Below are positions 30,689 to 40,388 of a stretch of 58,843 nt of DNA, in pieces. Source of the stretch: Kofleriaceae bacterium (GTDB lineage Bacteria; Myxococcota_A; Polyangia; Haliangiales; Haliangiaceae); assembly GCA_018058095.1 (NCBI GenBank), contig JAGPCO010000032.1, forward strand, positions 3,459-62,301, read 5' to 3'. A model generated the notes under the pieces. That model had not been told where the DNA came from and searched no databases. It saw only the letters and a list, made by a program, of their open reading frames with translations. Every line of letters begins with the position of its first letter. Within the stretch, counting starts at the first letter, position 1. The position numbers and the translations under genes are program-made.

Positions 30689-33408
30689 CGAGGGCGCTTC
30701 CTTGCTGGTCGGGCCGGCGCCCCCGACGGTGACGGCGTGGCGACGGCGGGCTCGGCCGGGGCCGGGGCGACGCCGGCGGCGAGCGGGGCCAGCCGCTCGA
30801 GCGCGGCCAAGAGGTCGGGTCGCTCGGTCAGGACCGGGCGGACCGGGTCGCCGCGCGACTCCATACGCGCCAGCGCGTTGCCGAGGTGGAACTGCTTGGG
30901 GTCGAGCCCGGGCACGACCTCGTCCCAGGTCATCGGCATCGACACCGCGGCGCCGGCGACCGGCCGCACCGACAGCGGCGCCACCAGCAGCTGGCCGTGC
31001 GCGTTCTGGCCCCAGTCGAGGTAGACCTTGCCGCCGCGCCGCTGCGGGTTGCGCAGCGTCGTCGCCATGGTCGGGTGGCGCTGCGCCACCACCTCGGCCA
31101 GCAGGTAGGCCAGGTTGCGCGCCTGCTCGAACGTGCACTGGCCGCCGAGCGGAATCAGGATGTGCAGCCCGGTCTGGCCGCTGGTCTTGACGTAGGTGGG
31201 CAGGCCGATGGCCTCGCACAGCTCGTGGCACGCCAGCGCCAGCGGCACCACCCACTCGATCGGGGCGCCCTTGGGATCGAGATCGATGATGGTCCAGTCG
31301 GGCCGGCCCAGGTCGGCGACGCGGCTGGCCCAGACGTGGATGGGGATGGAGCCGAGGTTGGCCAGGTAGGCCAGGCCATCGGCGTCGTCGACCAGCAGGT
31401 AGTGGATCTCGCGCTGGCTGTGCTCGCTCCACAGCGCGGTCGTGCGCAGCCAGGGCGGGACCCAGTCGGGCATGTCCTTCTGGTAGAACATCTTGCCGTC
31501 GACGCCGTCGGGGTAACGGGTCAGCACGGTCGGCCGGTCCTTGAGGTACGGCAGGATCCACGGCGCGATGGTCCGGTAGTAGGTGATGAGGTCGCCCTTG
31601 GTCAGGCCCTCGCGCGGCCAGAACACCTTCTTGAGGTTGGTCAGGCGCAGCTCGCGCTCGGCCTTGTCGTGCTCGATCACGCCGCCGGCCGCGGCCGGAT
31701 CGGGCGCGTCGTCGACCTCGGCCGGGCCGAACGCGCCCGGCGGCGGCGTGCAGTCGACCGCGGCCTTGTCGTCGCGCAGGCGGACGAACACCGGGAAGCG
31801 CGGGACCCGGCCGCCACTGTCGGAGTCGATCCACTCGCGGTAGCGCACCGCCGCCACCAGCGTGGGCTCGACCCAGCGCGCGCCGGCGACCCGTTCGGGC
31901 AGCGCGAAGTCGGGTGTCCACGCCGGCGCCGCCTCGAGCTGGGCCCGCAGGCCGGCCAGCTGGGCGTCGTCGAGGCCGGTCCCGACCTTGCCGGCGAAGC
32001 GCCAGCGCTCGGTCTCGGGCTCGCGCAGGCACAGGTACAGCGCGCCCAGGCCGGTCCGGCTGCCCTTGGGCGGGGTGTAGCCGCACACCGCGAAGTCGTG
32101 CTCGGGGTCGACCTTGAGCTTGAGCCAGTCGCGGCTGCGCGCGCCCTTGTACGGCGCCGCCTTGCGCTTGCCGACCACACCCTCGAGCCCGCGCGCCACC
32201 ACCGCGGCCAGGAAGCGGTCGCCGACCTCGTCGACGTGATCGGCGTAGCGGACCGGGCCGACGTCGCCGAGCAGGCGGCGCAGCGCCGCCTTGCGCTCGA
32301 CCAGCGGCAGCGCGCGCAGGTCGCGGCCGTCGGCGGCGAGCAGGTCGAACGCGAACCAGGTCGCCGGCAGGTTGGCGGCGGCCCGGCTGATCTCGGACGC
32401 GCGGGTCAGCTGGGCCCGCTGCTGCATGAGCGGGAACGACGGCCGCCCCTCGCCGTCGGTCACCACCACCTCGCCGTCGATGACCAGGCCGGGGCACGGC
32501 AGCGCGCGCAGGGCCGAGGCGATCTCGGGGAAACGCTCGGTCGCGACCTGGCCCGAGCGGTAGCGCAGCTCGGCCAGGCCGGCGCCGCCGAAGCCGATCA
32601 GCCGGAAGCCGTCGTACTTGAGCTCGAACAGCCAGTCGGGCGACGCGAACGGGGCGTCGGCGGTGTGGCACAACATGGGCGAGAAGCCGGCCGCGACCAG
32701 GGTGGAGACCGGCAACACACGCGCGGCCAGGTCGCGCCGCAGGCCGGCGATCCGCGTCGCCCCGGCCGCCAGCTCGTCGACGGTGAGGCCGCTCAGGATC
32801 GACGCGCCCGACAGCGGCGCGCCGCTGGCGAGGTGGGCCTCGGCCCAGGGGTCGCGCTTCTTGATGAGCAGCCAGTCGTCGGACCCGGCCCCGGCGCCGC
32901 GGCCGCGCTTGCCGCGCCCGGTGTGGACCAGGGTGAAGGCGCCGCGCAGCTTGTAGCCGGCCAGCTCGAACTTGATCTCGCCGTCGAGCAGGCCCTGGCG
33001 CGGGTCGAGCAGCGGCAGGAACGCGCCGCGGTCCCACACGATCATCGGCCCGGCCCCGTAGTTGCCGGCCGGGATCACCGCCTCGAAGTCGATGTACTCG
33101 CGCGGGTGGCTCTCGACCTTGACCGCCAGCCGCTTGTCGTCGGGATCCATCGACGGCACCTTGGGCACCGCCCACGACACCAGCACGCCGTCGATCTCGA
33201 GGCGGAGGTCCCAGTGGTGCCGCGTCGCCTTGTGCTCGTGCACGACGAACAGGCCGCTCTTGCCGCGCACCGGCGCCGCGCCCATCGGCTCGGGGGTGGC
33301 GCCGGCGCTGCGCTTTTGCCGGTAGCGCGCGAGGGGATCGTCGATGGTCGGGCTGGCGGCGGCGGCGCCGGCACCAGCGCCGGGCGGATCGGAGGTGGAC
33401 CGGGCCAC
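30685..33408 (-). CDS. ligD: multifunctional ATP-dependent DNA ligase D (PE-LIG-POL)
   Basis: A 907-aa enzyme of bacterial non-homologous end joining. Domain order is phosphoesterase - ligase - polymerase, as in Pseudomonas. The PE domain (about 45-200) has HEHKATRHHWDLRLE (His57, His59, His65, Asp67). The ligase domain from about 240 has the adenylation motif ELKYDGFR (Lys264) and VVDGEV-like VIDGEVVV, ending with the OB-fold region. The primase-polymerase domain from about 580 has IIDLDPKG (Asp709, Asp711), WASRVADLGRPDW and SGQTGLHILIPL. It should process, fill and seal breaks held by Ku. GTG start, 24 bases after the membrane kinase gene; a DUF72 gene follows with a 4-base overlap. Ku is encoded divergently 2 kb away. 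Confidence 0.96.
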   Translation of the reverse strand: MARSTSDPPGAGAGAAAASPTIDDPLARYRQKRSAGATPEPMGAAPVRGKSGLFVVHEHKATRHHWDLRLEIDGVLVSWAVPKVPSMDPDDKRLAVKVESHPREYIDFEAVIPAGNYGAGPMIVWDRGAFLPLLDPRQGLLDGEIKFELAGYKLRGAFTLVHTGRGKRGRGAGAGSDDWLLIKKRDPWAEAHLASGAPLSGASILSGLTVDELAAGATRIAGLRRDLAARVLPVSTLVAAGFSPMLCHTADAPFASPDWLFELKYDGFRLIGFGGAGLAELRYRSGQVATERFPEIASALRALPCPGLVIDGEVVVTDGEGRPSFPLMQQRAQLTRASEISRAAANLPATWFAFDLLAADGRDLRALPLVERKAALRRLLGDVGPVRYADHVDEVGDRFLAAVVARGLEGVVGKRKAAPYKGARSRDWLKLKVDPEHDFAVCGYTPPKGSRTGLGALYLCLREPETERWRFAGKVGTGLDDAQLAGLRAQLEAAPAWTPDFALPERVAGARWVEPTLVAAVRYREWIDSDSGGRVPRFPVFVRLRDDKAAVDCTPPPGAFGPAEVDDAPDPAAAGGVIEHDKAERELRLTNLKKVFWPREGLTKGDLITYYRTIAPWILPYLKDRPTVLTRYPDGVDGKMFYQKDMPDWVPPWLRTTALWSEHSQREIHYLLVDDADGLAYLANLGSIPIHVWASRVADLGRPDWTIIDLDPKGAPIEWVVPLALACHELCEAIGLPTYVKTSGQTGLHILIPLGGQCTFEQARNLAYLLAEVVAQRHPTMATTLRNPQRRGGKVYLDWGQNAHGQLLVAPLSVRPVAGAAVSMPMTWDEVVPGLDPKQFHLGNALARMESRGDPVRPVLTERPDLLAALERLAPLAAGVAPAPAEPAVATPSPSGAPARPARKRPR

Positions 33409-33432
33409 GGCGTCACCGGCCCCGGCGCGAGG

Positions 33433-35421
33433 TCACTTCCGCACCATGGTCCGCACCAGCGAGGTGAACACGCCGGAGCGCGGGCTGGCCGACGGCACCA
33501 GCTGCGACAGCTGCCACGCCTGCAGCTCGAGGTGGACCTGGGCCTCGCGGTTGCGCCGGGTCAGGCGGTACGCGTGGTAGCCAGCCACGGTGAGGAGGAC
33601 CACGGTGAATCCGATCGGCAGGAGCTGGGCCGGGACCGGGCGGAGGTCGAGGAACGACGAGGTCATCGTGAACAGGCCACCCTCGACGTGCTGGGTCGAC
33701 GGCAACACGCCGGCCAGCTCGAGCACCCACGGCAGCAGCGCGGCGCCGAGGAACACCCCCCACAGCAGGAGCAGGCGGGTCGCGTACGGGTGGGTCGCGT
33801 AGATCAGCAACATGGTGGCGGCCAGCGCCGGCGCGACCACGAACGGCCCGACCATGCGCCCGAGCAGGAAGATGATGCCGACGTTGATGCCGACGTTGAC
33901 GAGGAGGCGGCGGCGGCCGGTTTCCCGCCCGCGCGGCGGCAGGCTGGCGACCACGACGTGGACGATGAGGCCGCCGTAGGCCAGCACGATGGGGAGCCAG
34001 CTGCGCACGCCGGCCCACAGCAGCAGCGGCAGCATGAGCAGGTAACCGACGAACGCGACCCGGACCAGGGCGCCGTGAGCGCGCGCGCCCTCGGCGTCGA
34101 GCTCGTCGAGCCGCCGCTGCACCTCGGGCGGCACGTGGTCGGGCCGGCGCAGCATGAGCAACGACACCAGCTCGGCCGCGTCGGTCAGCGTCGGGTCGAG
34201 CGCGAGCGCGCGGGCGGCGGCACGCATGGCCAGCTTGCGCCGCTCCGGGTCGTCGGCGGCCTGCAGGCCCTCGAGCGCGCGCTGGGCCAGGTCGAGCTCG
34301 ACCCGGGCCAGCTCGGCCCGCATGGCGTGGTCGCGGTCGCCGTCGAGGTGGGCGCTGACCGCGTCGGCCAGCGCGCGTGCGCTCGGGAAGCGATCGGCCG
34401 GCGCCATCGAGGTCGCGCGCACGCAGATGGCGTCGAGCTCGGGCGGCACCTCGCGCCCGGGCGAGCGCGCCGATGGCCGAGCGTCGCAGCCCTCGAGCGT
34501 GCTGGTCATCGCCGCCTGCCCGCGCGGGTGCAGCGGTTCGCCCGACAGCAGCTCGAACAGGACGCAGCCGAGCGAGTAGATGTCGACCGCGGCGGCCGGC
34601 TCGGTCTCCCCGTGCAGCTGCTCGGGCGCCATGTACCCCGGCGTGCCGACGACGGCGCCACTGAGCGCGTCCTCGGAGCTGTCCCGGGTCACCATCAGCG
34701 ACGCCTCCGGGCCCGGCAGGTGGCTGGCGGCGAGGGCCGCTCGCGCCGCCACGCTGAGCGAGCCGAGCGGCGGGGTCGCGTTCGAGCGCGGCCGCTTCGG
34801 CTCACCGGCCAGGTAGGCCACGCCCCAGTCGAGCACGTAGCACTCGCCGAAGTCGCCGAGGATGATGTTGCTGGGCTTGAGGTCGCGGTGGATGACGCCG
34901 CGGGTGTGGGCGAACTCGACCGCCAGGCACACGTCGATGAACGCGCGCAGCAGCTTGGGGCGGGCGTACTGGCCGGCGATGGCCGGATCCCCCGCGCCCG
35001 GCAGCTGCAGGATCTGGGCGAGGGTGGCGCCGGTCAGGCGCTTCATGGCGATGAACGGCTGGTCGTCCTCGTCGACGTCGAGGTCGTGCACCGGCGGCAC
35101 CGCTGGGTGCTCGAGGCGGCCCTGGACCCGGCCCTCGCGGAGCAGGCGCGCGGTCGCCTCCGGGTTGCCCGGGTCGCGCAGGCGCTTGACGGCGACCTCG
35201 CGCCCGACCCGGGTGTCGAGCGCGGCCACCACCTCACCCATCCCCCCACGCCCCAGCAGCGCGCCGAGCTGGTAGCGCTGGCCGCGCTCCGCCGTCGACA
35301 GCTGGTGGGCGATGGCCGGGTCCCACACCTGGCCCGCGCCGTCGCCGGCGGTGGGCAGGCCGTCCGCGCCCGCGGCCAGGGTCGGCCCGTCGAGCGGATC
35401 GGCGTCGGGAGGCGGTGCCAT
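33433..35421 (-). CDS. membrane-bound Ser/Thr protein kinase, first gene of the ligD operon
   Basis: A 662-aa protein. The N-terminal kinase domain (about 48-340) has LGRGGMGEVV (56-65), Lys79 in VAVKRL, HRDLKPSN (Asp180), DWG in place of DFG (198-200) and GTPGYMAPEQLHG. A charged helical region with TPR-like character follows (ALEGLQAADDPERRKLAMRA). Then come about six TM segments from roughly residue 470 to 620 and a short cytoplasmic tail. No outer sensor domain is evident, so sensing may be through the membrane bundle. It lies 24 bases ahead of ligD on the same strand and is divergent from ku. This places a membrane kinase inside an end-joining locus, which suggests control of repair, though read-through needs proof. 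Confidence 0.9.
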   Translation of the reverse strand: MAPPPDADPLDGPTLAAGADGLPTAGDGAGQVWDPAIAHQLSTAERGQRYQLGALLGRGGMGEVVAALDTRVGREVAVKRLRDPGNPEATARLLREGRVQGRLEHPAVPPVHDLDVDEDDQPFIAMKRLTGATLAQILQLPGAGDPAIAGQYARPKLLRAFIDVCLAVEFAHTRGVIHRDLKPSNIILGDFGECYVLDWGVAYLAGEPKRPRSNATPPLGSLSVAARAALAASHLPGPEASLMVTRDSSEDALSGAVVGTPGYMAPEQLHGETEPAAAVDIYSLGCVLFELLSGEPLHPRGQAAMTSTLEGCDARPSARSPGREVPPELDAICVRATSMAPADRFPSARALADAVSAHLDGDRDHAMRAELARVELDLAQRALEGLQAADDPERRKLAMRAAARALALDPTLTDAAELVSLLMLRRPDHVPPEVQRRLDELDAEGARAHGALVRVAFVGYLLMLPLLLWAGVRSWLPIVLAYGGLIVHVVVASLPPRGRETGRRRLLVNVGINVGIIFLLGRMVGPFVVAPALAATMLLIYATHPYATRLLLLWGVFLGAALLPWVLELAGVLPSTQHVEGGLFTMTSSFLDLRPVPAQLLPIGFTVVLLTVAGYHAYRLTRRNREAQVHLELQAWQLSQLVPSASPRSGVFTSLVRTMVRK

Positions 35422-35491
35422 GGCCGAATCGTACACGGCCCGCGGCCGCGCGCCGACCACTGGCAATCGGTTCAGGCGAGCGTCGCAAGGA

Positions 35492-35522
35492 TTGCGGCCA
35501 GGCCTGCGCGGCCAGGTACAAT
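35492..35522 (+). promoter_or_regulatory. candidate ku promoter (TTGCGG-N19-TACAAT), leaderless
   Basis: TACAAT (35517-35522) lies seven bases before the ku ATG, with TTGCGG at 35492-35497. Transcription would start at about the A of the ATG. The divergent kinase-ligD promoter must lie in the same 108-base gap, so the two could be controlled together. Confidence 0.5.
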
Positions 35523-35529
35523 TTCGCCC

Positions 35530-36408
35530 ATGCCCGCCCGCTCGATCGGAAACGCCACCATCTCTTTCGGCCTGGTCTCCATCCCGATCAAGCTGTACAC
35601 GTCGACCGAGACCTCGGGCGACGTGTCCTTCAACATGCTGCACGGCGCGTGCGGCTCGCGCCTCAAGCAGCAGTACATCTGCACCAAGGACGGCGAGCTC
35701 GTCGAGCGCGACCAGACCGTGAAGGGCTACGAGTTCGCCAAGGGCCAGTACGTCGTGCTGTCGCCCGACGAGCTCAAGGCGCTCGACGCCGTCGCCACCA
35801 ACACGATCGCCCTCGAGGAGTTCGTGCCGGCCACGGCGATCGACCCGACCTTCATCGACAAGTCGTACTACCTCGGCCCCGACAAGGGCGGCGAGAAGGC
35901 CTACCGCCTGCTGGCCGAGGCCATGATCGAGACCGGGCTGGTCGGCATCGCCACCTACTCGGCGCGCGGCAAGCAGTACATCGTGCAGGTCCGTCCGTAC
36001 AAGAACGGGCTCATCTTCCACCAGCTGCGCTACGCCGACGAGATCAAGGCGTGGAGCGAGGTGCCGATGCCCGACCTGCCCGAGGTGCGCGCGCCCGAGC
36101 TGAACCTGGCCAAGCAGATCATCCAGCAGATCTCGGCCGAGACGTTCGCGCCCGAGAAGTACAAGGACGAGGTCAAGGCCAAGGTCCTGGCGCTGATCCA
36201 GCAGAAGATCGAGGGCCAGGAGATCACCGCCGCGCCCGAGGCGCCGGCCGGCAAGGTCATCGACCTGATGGAGGCGCTCAAGGCCAGCCTGGGTATGGCC
36301 GCGCCCGGAGACGCCGAGCGCAAGCCGGCCATGGCCGCGCCGGCCGAGGTCACCGAGCTCGCGGCCGAGGCCGCGACCGCCGGCAAGAAGGCACGCAAGA
36401 AGGCGTAG
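35530..36408 (+). CDS. ku: Ku homodimer protein of non-homologous end joining
   Basis: A 292-aa bacterial Ku. The core begins RSIGNATISFGLVSIPIKLY and includes FNMLHGACGSRLKQQYIC, DGELVERDQTVKGYEF, KGQYVVLSPDEL, IDPTFIDKSYYLGPDKGGEK and RPYKNGLIFHQLRY, all family hallmarks. The C-terminal extension ends in a Lys-rich tail (GKKARKKA) typical of DNA-binding or LigD-recruiting tails. It threads onto broken DNA ends and recruits LigD, which is encoded divergently nearby. The two Cys of a possible Cys pair (about 41 and 51) are kept. Confidence 0.97.
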   Translation: MPARSIGNATISFGLVSIPIKLYTSTETSGDVSFNMLHGACGSRLKQQYICTKDGELVERDQTVKGYEFAKGQYVVLSPDELKALDAVATNTIALEEFVPATAIDPTFIDKSYYLGPDKGGEKAYRLLAEAMIETGLVGIATYSARGKQYIVQVRPYKNGLIFHQLRYADEIKAWSEVPMPDLPEVRAPELNLAKQIIQQISAETFAPEKYKDEVKAKVLALIQQKIEGQEITAAPEAPAGKVIDLMEALKASLGMAAPGDAERKPAMAAPAEVTELAAEAATAGKKARKKA

Positions 36409-36460
36409 CCGTCGGGGCCGCGGCAGGCGCGGCTCGTCGGCGCGTGATCGCGGCCTGCTC

Positions 36461-39076
36461 TCACGGAGTCTGGATCGTGAGCCGCTTGCCCTCGCGCTCC
36501 ACGTGCCAGCGCGGCCTTCCGTCGAGTGGCCAGAAGAACGCCAGCGCCTTCATGGCCTCGGTGCTGAGGCCTTCCAGCGGGGTGTCGTCGACCGCCAACA
36601 CCAGGTCGCCCGGGCGGAACCCGAGCCGAGCGGCTCGCTTCTGGACGGCGAGCACGCGCGCGCCGCCGGGTTCGGCCACGACCTCGGCGCCGAGCGGGAC
36701 GCCGTTCGCCCGTAGCCGCACCACGCGCACCGTGGCCGCGGTCGCCGCGGCGGTGACCTCGACGAAAGTTCGCCCAGGCGCGTAGCCATCTCCGTCGCAA
36801 TGCGCCTGGATCCCTCCCTGCGAGACGCGGAGCCGAAAGGAGCCATCCGGCCCCGACGTCACGCTTGGGTCTCCGCCGATCTGCCCCTGCCCCAGTGACC
36901 AGCGCGCCGTGCAGGAGATCCCGGCGACCGGCTGGTCGCCAGGGTACGCCACCACGCGCCCCGAGACCTCGCCCGCGGGCATGACCTCGAGCACCGCGAC
37001 CGAGGTCTCGCCGCTCCGAAGCTCGACCCGCTGGCCTGCGTACTCGAAAGCGCCCTTCTTGGCGGCGACCAGGTACGCCCCGTTCGGCAGCCCGGTCACG
37101 GTGCCCCCACACGCCGCGCCGAGGCGGCGGTGTCCTGACACGATCTCGACGTAGCCCATCGGTGAGAAGCCCTTGCACTCGACGCGCAGCGTGGCCGGCT
37201 GCTGCAGCACGACCGTCTCGGGACCGCGCCCTGGTCGGATCGTGTCGACCGCCCCCACGCGCCCATCGCCTGCGATGACCATCACGGCGTGGCCGCCGGG
37301 CAGCAAGCCGTCCCCACTCGACGGGCTCCACGCAAACCTGCCCTGCGCATCCGTTCGCGCCGGCAGGGGGTACTGGCTGAAGTAGGCCATCGTCTCGAAC
37401 CCAAGGCTCACGCCGGGTTGCGTCCACGGCTGCGCGTCGCCCTGCAGCTCACTCACGGTCACCACCGCGTCCGCCACGGCGCGACCCTGGGCGTCGACCG
37501 CCACCCCCTCGATGCGCCAGTGCAGCGTCGGGTCCGACACGTCCAGCGCCGGCAGCGTGTCAGGGACCGGCCACACCCAGCGCAGCGGCCCGCGCGGAAA
37601 CTCGAGCGAGCCACCTCCATGGGCCGTCAGGACCCGACCGGCGGCATCGAAGGCGAGCGGCTGACCGGCGACCACGCCCTTGACCACCGCCTGGGACAGC
37701 TCGACGATCGTCGAATCGAACGCGAGAAAGTCCCCGCCGCCGGCGGTTGGGTATCCCTCGGCGCCGGCGAGCGGGCGCGGCGCGGCGCTCGCCCCCACCT
37801 TGAGGAAGTACTGCTCCCCCTCCTTGGTGAGGATGTTCGCGCCCACGATGCCAACCACGTGCCCGCGCAGCGCGACCGGCTGGCCGTCGGCGAGGGCCAC
37901 GCACTCGGTCGGCCCGACGCACAGGTACGGCGAGTCCAGCGGCTGGACCCCTCGACCGGGATCCGGCCGGTCGCCGCCGCCGGGCAGGCGCGCGTGGACA
38001 CCGGGGCCGTACAACTCGAGCCCGTCACCCGACGAGCAAGCGACGACCAGCCGCGGCGGCGCGACGGAGGCAGCGAGCACCTCTCCATCGCAGCTCGCCG
38101 GCACGAACACCTCGTCTCCCACCTTGATCGACTTGTCCGCTGTCTTCCTGACCGCGCGCCCGCCGAGGAACGTCAGCATGGCTGGATCCTCGCGCACCTC
38201 GCCCGTCTCGACGTTGAGCCACGCGGTGCGAACCTCGTCGCCCTCTGCGCCGCCGAACCTCGAGTACGACGTCGCAGGCCCGGTGCAGGCCTGCCCGAGC
38301 GGCGCGTTGGTGTGAATCCGCGGCCAGTCGAGCGAGCCGTTCTTGTTCGAATCCTCGGCGATGAAGCGAAGCTGCGCCCAGGGCCCTTCCGTCGCCGGCA
38401 CGACGTGCCACGGCTCGACGCGTGGAAGCGGGAGGGTGCGCTCACGGTCGGTGGTCAGGTCGCGGACGATGACCCGTGCACCGCCCTGCCCCGTGCGGAA
38501 GTAGACCAGCCGCTTGCCGGTTGCGTCGAACGAAGCACACCGGGCCAGGCCTGCCTGGTCGGGCCGTGTGTCTGCGTCCGGCAGCGTGACCTCGGTTCCG
38601 GCAGCGTCGTCGACGAGGATGAGCTGGTCGTCCCGGACCAGGACCAGCGCGTGGCCGTCGCGCGAATGAGCGACCAGCCCGTCGAGCGGCTGGCCAGGCC
38701 CGCCGCCCCGGAACAGGTACGGCGACATCTCGTCGCCGTAGAGGTCGCCGTGCTGCCCCAACCGGACCGCGATGCCGTCTTCGCCATCCGTGTCGGCGCG
38801 CGCCTGGCAGGCGACGACCCAGGCCCCGTCGGGCGCCGCGGTCAGGAACGCGATCGGACTCGAGGTTCCGATGTCGGCCGACGCGTCACGGGCTGGCAGG
38901 GTCCGAGCCTGCAGCGGCGCCGCTGCGTCGTCGACCGGACCGATCGCGAGCCGGGCGACACGTGGTCGCTTGTCGGAGCAGGCCATGGCCTGGGCAGCGG
39001 CGAGCAGCGCCGGGACCAAGGCAGGTCCCGACCTGCGTCGCGGACCGCTCGGAATCCGAACCTGTGCTGTGTGCAT
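36461..39076 (-). CDS. large exported protein with beta-rich repeats and a C-terminal PDZ domain
   Basis: An 871-aa protein. The N-terminus has a basic stretch then PALLAAAQAMAC (Cys33), so a lipoprotein is likely though the lipobox is imperfect. Residues about 60-480 look like a beta-propeller or WD40-like series (GKRLVYFRTGQGGARVIVRD, DGHALVLVRDDQLILVDDA). About 500-780 has carboxypeptidase-regulatory-like Ig units (DAQGRAVADAVVTVSELQG, TSGPDGSFRLRVSQGG). The last 80 residues are a PDZ domain (AARLGFRPGDLVLAVDDTPL). No catalytic motif is seen. The start was chosen because GGAGGGG lies five bases before this ATG; earlier ATG codons in frame lack such a site. Its third-position GC appears a little lower than its neighbours, perhaps recent acquisition. 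Confidence 0.8.
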   Translation of the reverse strand: MHTAQVRIPSGPRRRSGPALVPALLAAAQAMACSDKRPRVARLAIGPVDDAAAPLQARTLPARDASADIGTSSPIAFLTAAPDGAWVVACQARADTDGEDGIAVRLGQHGDLYGDEMSPYLFRGGGPGQPLDGLVAHSRDGHALVLVRDDQLILVDDAAGTEVTLPDADTRPDQAGLARCASFDATGKRLVYFRTGQGGARVIVRDLTTDRERTLPLPRVEPWHVVPATEGPWAQLRFIAEDSNKNGSLDWPRIHTNAPLGQACTGPATSYSRFGGAEGDEVRTAWLNVETGEVREDPAMLTFLGGRAVRKTADKSIKVGDEVFVPASCDGEVLAASVAPPRLVVACSSGDGLELYGPGVHARLPGGGDRPDPGRGVQPLDSPYLCVGPTECVALADGQPVALRGHVVGIVGANILTKEGEQYFLKVGASAAPRPLAGAEGYPTAGGGDFLAFDSTIVELSQAVVKGVVAGQPLAFDAAGRVLTAHGGGSLEFPRGPLRWVWPVPDTLPALDVSDPTLHWRIEGVAVDAQGRAVADAVVTVSELQGDAQPWTQPGVSLGFETMAYFSQYPLPARTDAQGRFAWSPSSGDGLLPGGHAVMVIAGDGRVGAVDTIRPGRGPETVVLQQPATLRVECKGFSPMGYVEIVSGHRRLGAACGGTVTGLPNGAYLVAAKKGAFEYAGQRVELRSGETSVAVLEVMPAGEVSGRVVAYPGDQPVAGISCTARWSLGQGQIGGDPSVTSGPDGSFRLRVSQGGIQAHCDGDGYAPGRTFVEVTAAATAATVRVVRLRANGVPLGAEVVAEPGGARVLAVQKRAARLGFRPGDLVLAVDDTPLEGLSTEAMKALAFFWPLDGRPRWHVEREGKRLTIQTP

Positions 39077-39177
39077 CCGCTTCCCCTCCGACACGTGCTT
39101 CGTTGGCATCATGACGCCGCGGCTTCCAGCCAGGACGCGGCAGCCCGAGATGGACAACGTGGACCACGTCCGGTTTC

Positions 39178-39216
39178 AACGATCGGGCACGGGCACGCGC
39201 ACCCGCACGGGACCAG
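39178..39216. repeat. degenerate hexamer repeat (GGGCAC/CGCACC type)
   Basis: Imperfect units GGGCAC, GGGCAC, GCGCAC, CCGCAC fill most of the gap between two minus-strand genes. They resemble the hexamer tracts around hutH. The 150-base gap holds no gene. Confidence 0.45.
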
Positions 39217-39226
39217 GATCGCCCTG

Positions 39227-40306
39227 CTAGCGGCGACGCGGGATGAGACCCCACAGGTCGAGGTCGAGCACGATGCGCGGATCGAGGGCGGCCTTGGCGC
39301 CGGCGCCGAGCGGCGCGACCGGCACCGTCTCGCTGGCCAGGTCGGTGTTCTTGACGGCGACGAGGCGCAGGCGCAGCGCGCCGAGGTCGGTCCGCCCGGG
39401 CAGCTCGGCCCGCTCGATCACCTCGGTGAACGCGCTGATGGTGTCGCCGGCGAAGGTCGGCGCGGCGTGGGTGCCGCCGTTCCAGGCGGCGATCCGCAGC
39501 ACGTTCTCGAGGCCGTCCTGGGCCAGCGCCCACGCGACCGAGATGACGTGGCCGCCGTACACCAGGCGCCGGCCGAAGCGTGAGCTGGCCATGCCGTGGC
39601 CGTCGAAGTGCACGCGCGCGGTGTTGTGGTACAGGCGGGTGGCCTGGACGTGGTCGGCCTCCTCGATCGTCATGGCCCCGGGGTGGACCAGCCGCTCGCC
39701 GGCCTGGTAGTCGTCCCACAGCGCGGCGCCACCGGTCGCCCACAGCAGATCCGGGAAGCGCTGCAGGTTGAGCGTGTCGGGCACCGGCAAGGCCGCGACC
39801 GCGACCGTCGCCGGCAGGGTCGGGACCCGGCCCTCGCCGGTGCGGGCGGCGCGATCGCGCTTGGGCACCAGGACCCAGCGCACGAACGACACCACCTCCT
39901 GCCCCTTCTGGTTGCTGCCGCGAGTGTGGACGTAGACCACGCCGGCGTCGCCGGCCGAGACCTCGCGCAGGCCGATGACCTCGGTCTCGGCCAGGAGGGT
40001 GTCACCCGGGTAGACCGGGCGGTGGAAGCGGACGTCGGCGTAGCCAAGGTTGGCGGTCGCGTTCTGCGAGACGTCGCGCACGCTCTTGCCGAACACCAGG
40101 TGGAACACCAGCAGGTCCTGCGCCACCTCGCGGTAGAACCCGAGCGAGCGGGCCAGCTCGGTCGAGGACGACAGCGGATGGCGGTCGCCGGTCAGCGCCA
40201 TGTAGGCCGACAGGTCCCCGCCGTGGATGGTCCGCGGCACCGGGTGCGTCAGCCGCTGCCCGATCGCGAAGTCCTCGAACCAACGCCCAGAAAACACCTT
40301 GCTCAT
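39227..40306 (-). CDS. MaoC-family hydratase, mesaconyl-CoA hydratase-like
   Basis: A 359-aa double hot-dog protein. It reads FEDFAIGQRLTHPVPRTI at the start and LLVFHLVFGKSVRDVSQNA, NLGYADVRFHRPVYPGDTL and FVRWVLVPKRD in the first half. In the second half it has TIEEADHVQATRLYHNTARV, FGRRLVYGGHVISVAWAL and IAAWNGGTHAAPTFAGDT. The length, two-domain plan and these motifs match mesaconyl-C1/C4-CoA hydratases (beta-methylmalyl-CoA dehydratase). These enzymes interconvert mesaconyl-CoA and methylmalyl-CoA in the ethylmalonyl-CoA pathway and in the 3-hydroxypropionate cycle. The partner lyase is not in the window, so the exact pathway here is inferred. Confidence 0.85.
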   Translation of the reverse strand: MSKVFSGRWFEDFAIGQRLTHPVPRTIHGGDLSAYMALTGDRHPLSSSTELARSLGFYREVAQDLLVFHLVFGKSVRDVSQNATANLGYADVRFHRPVYPGDTLLAETEVIGLREVSAGDAGVVYVHTRGSNQKGQEVVSFVRWVLVPKRDRAARTGEGRVPTLPATVAVAALPVPDTLNLQRFPDLLWATGGAALWDDYQAGERLVHPGAMTIEEADHVQATRLYHNTARVHFDGHGMASSRFGRRLVYGGHVISVAWALAQDGLENVLRIAAWNGGTHAAPTFAGDTISAFTEVIERAELPGRTDLGALRLRLVAVKNTDLASETVPVAPLGAGAKAALDPRIVLDLDLWGLIPRRR

Positions 40307-40388
40307 GACCTGGTCGGCGAACCTACACGCGGCCGCCGGTGCGGGGCAAGGGCGGAGGGTGCGACGCCGCGCCGCCCGCCTGTCCGGC

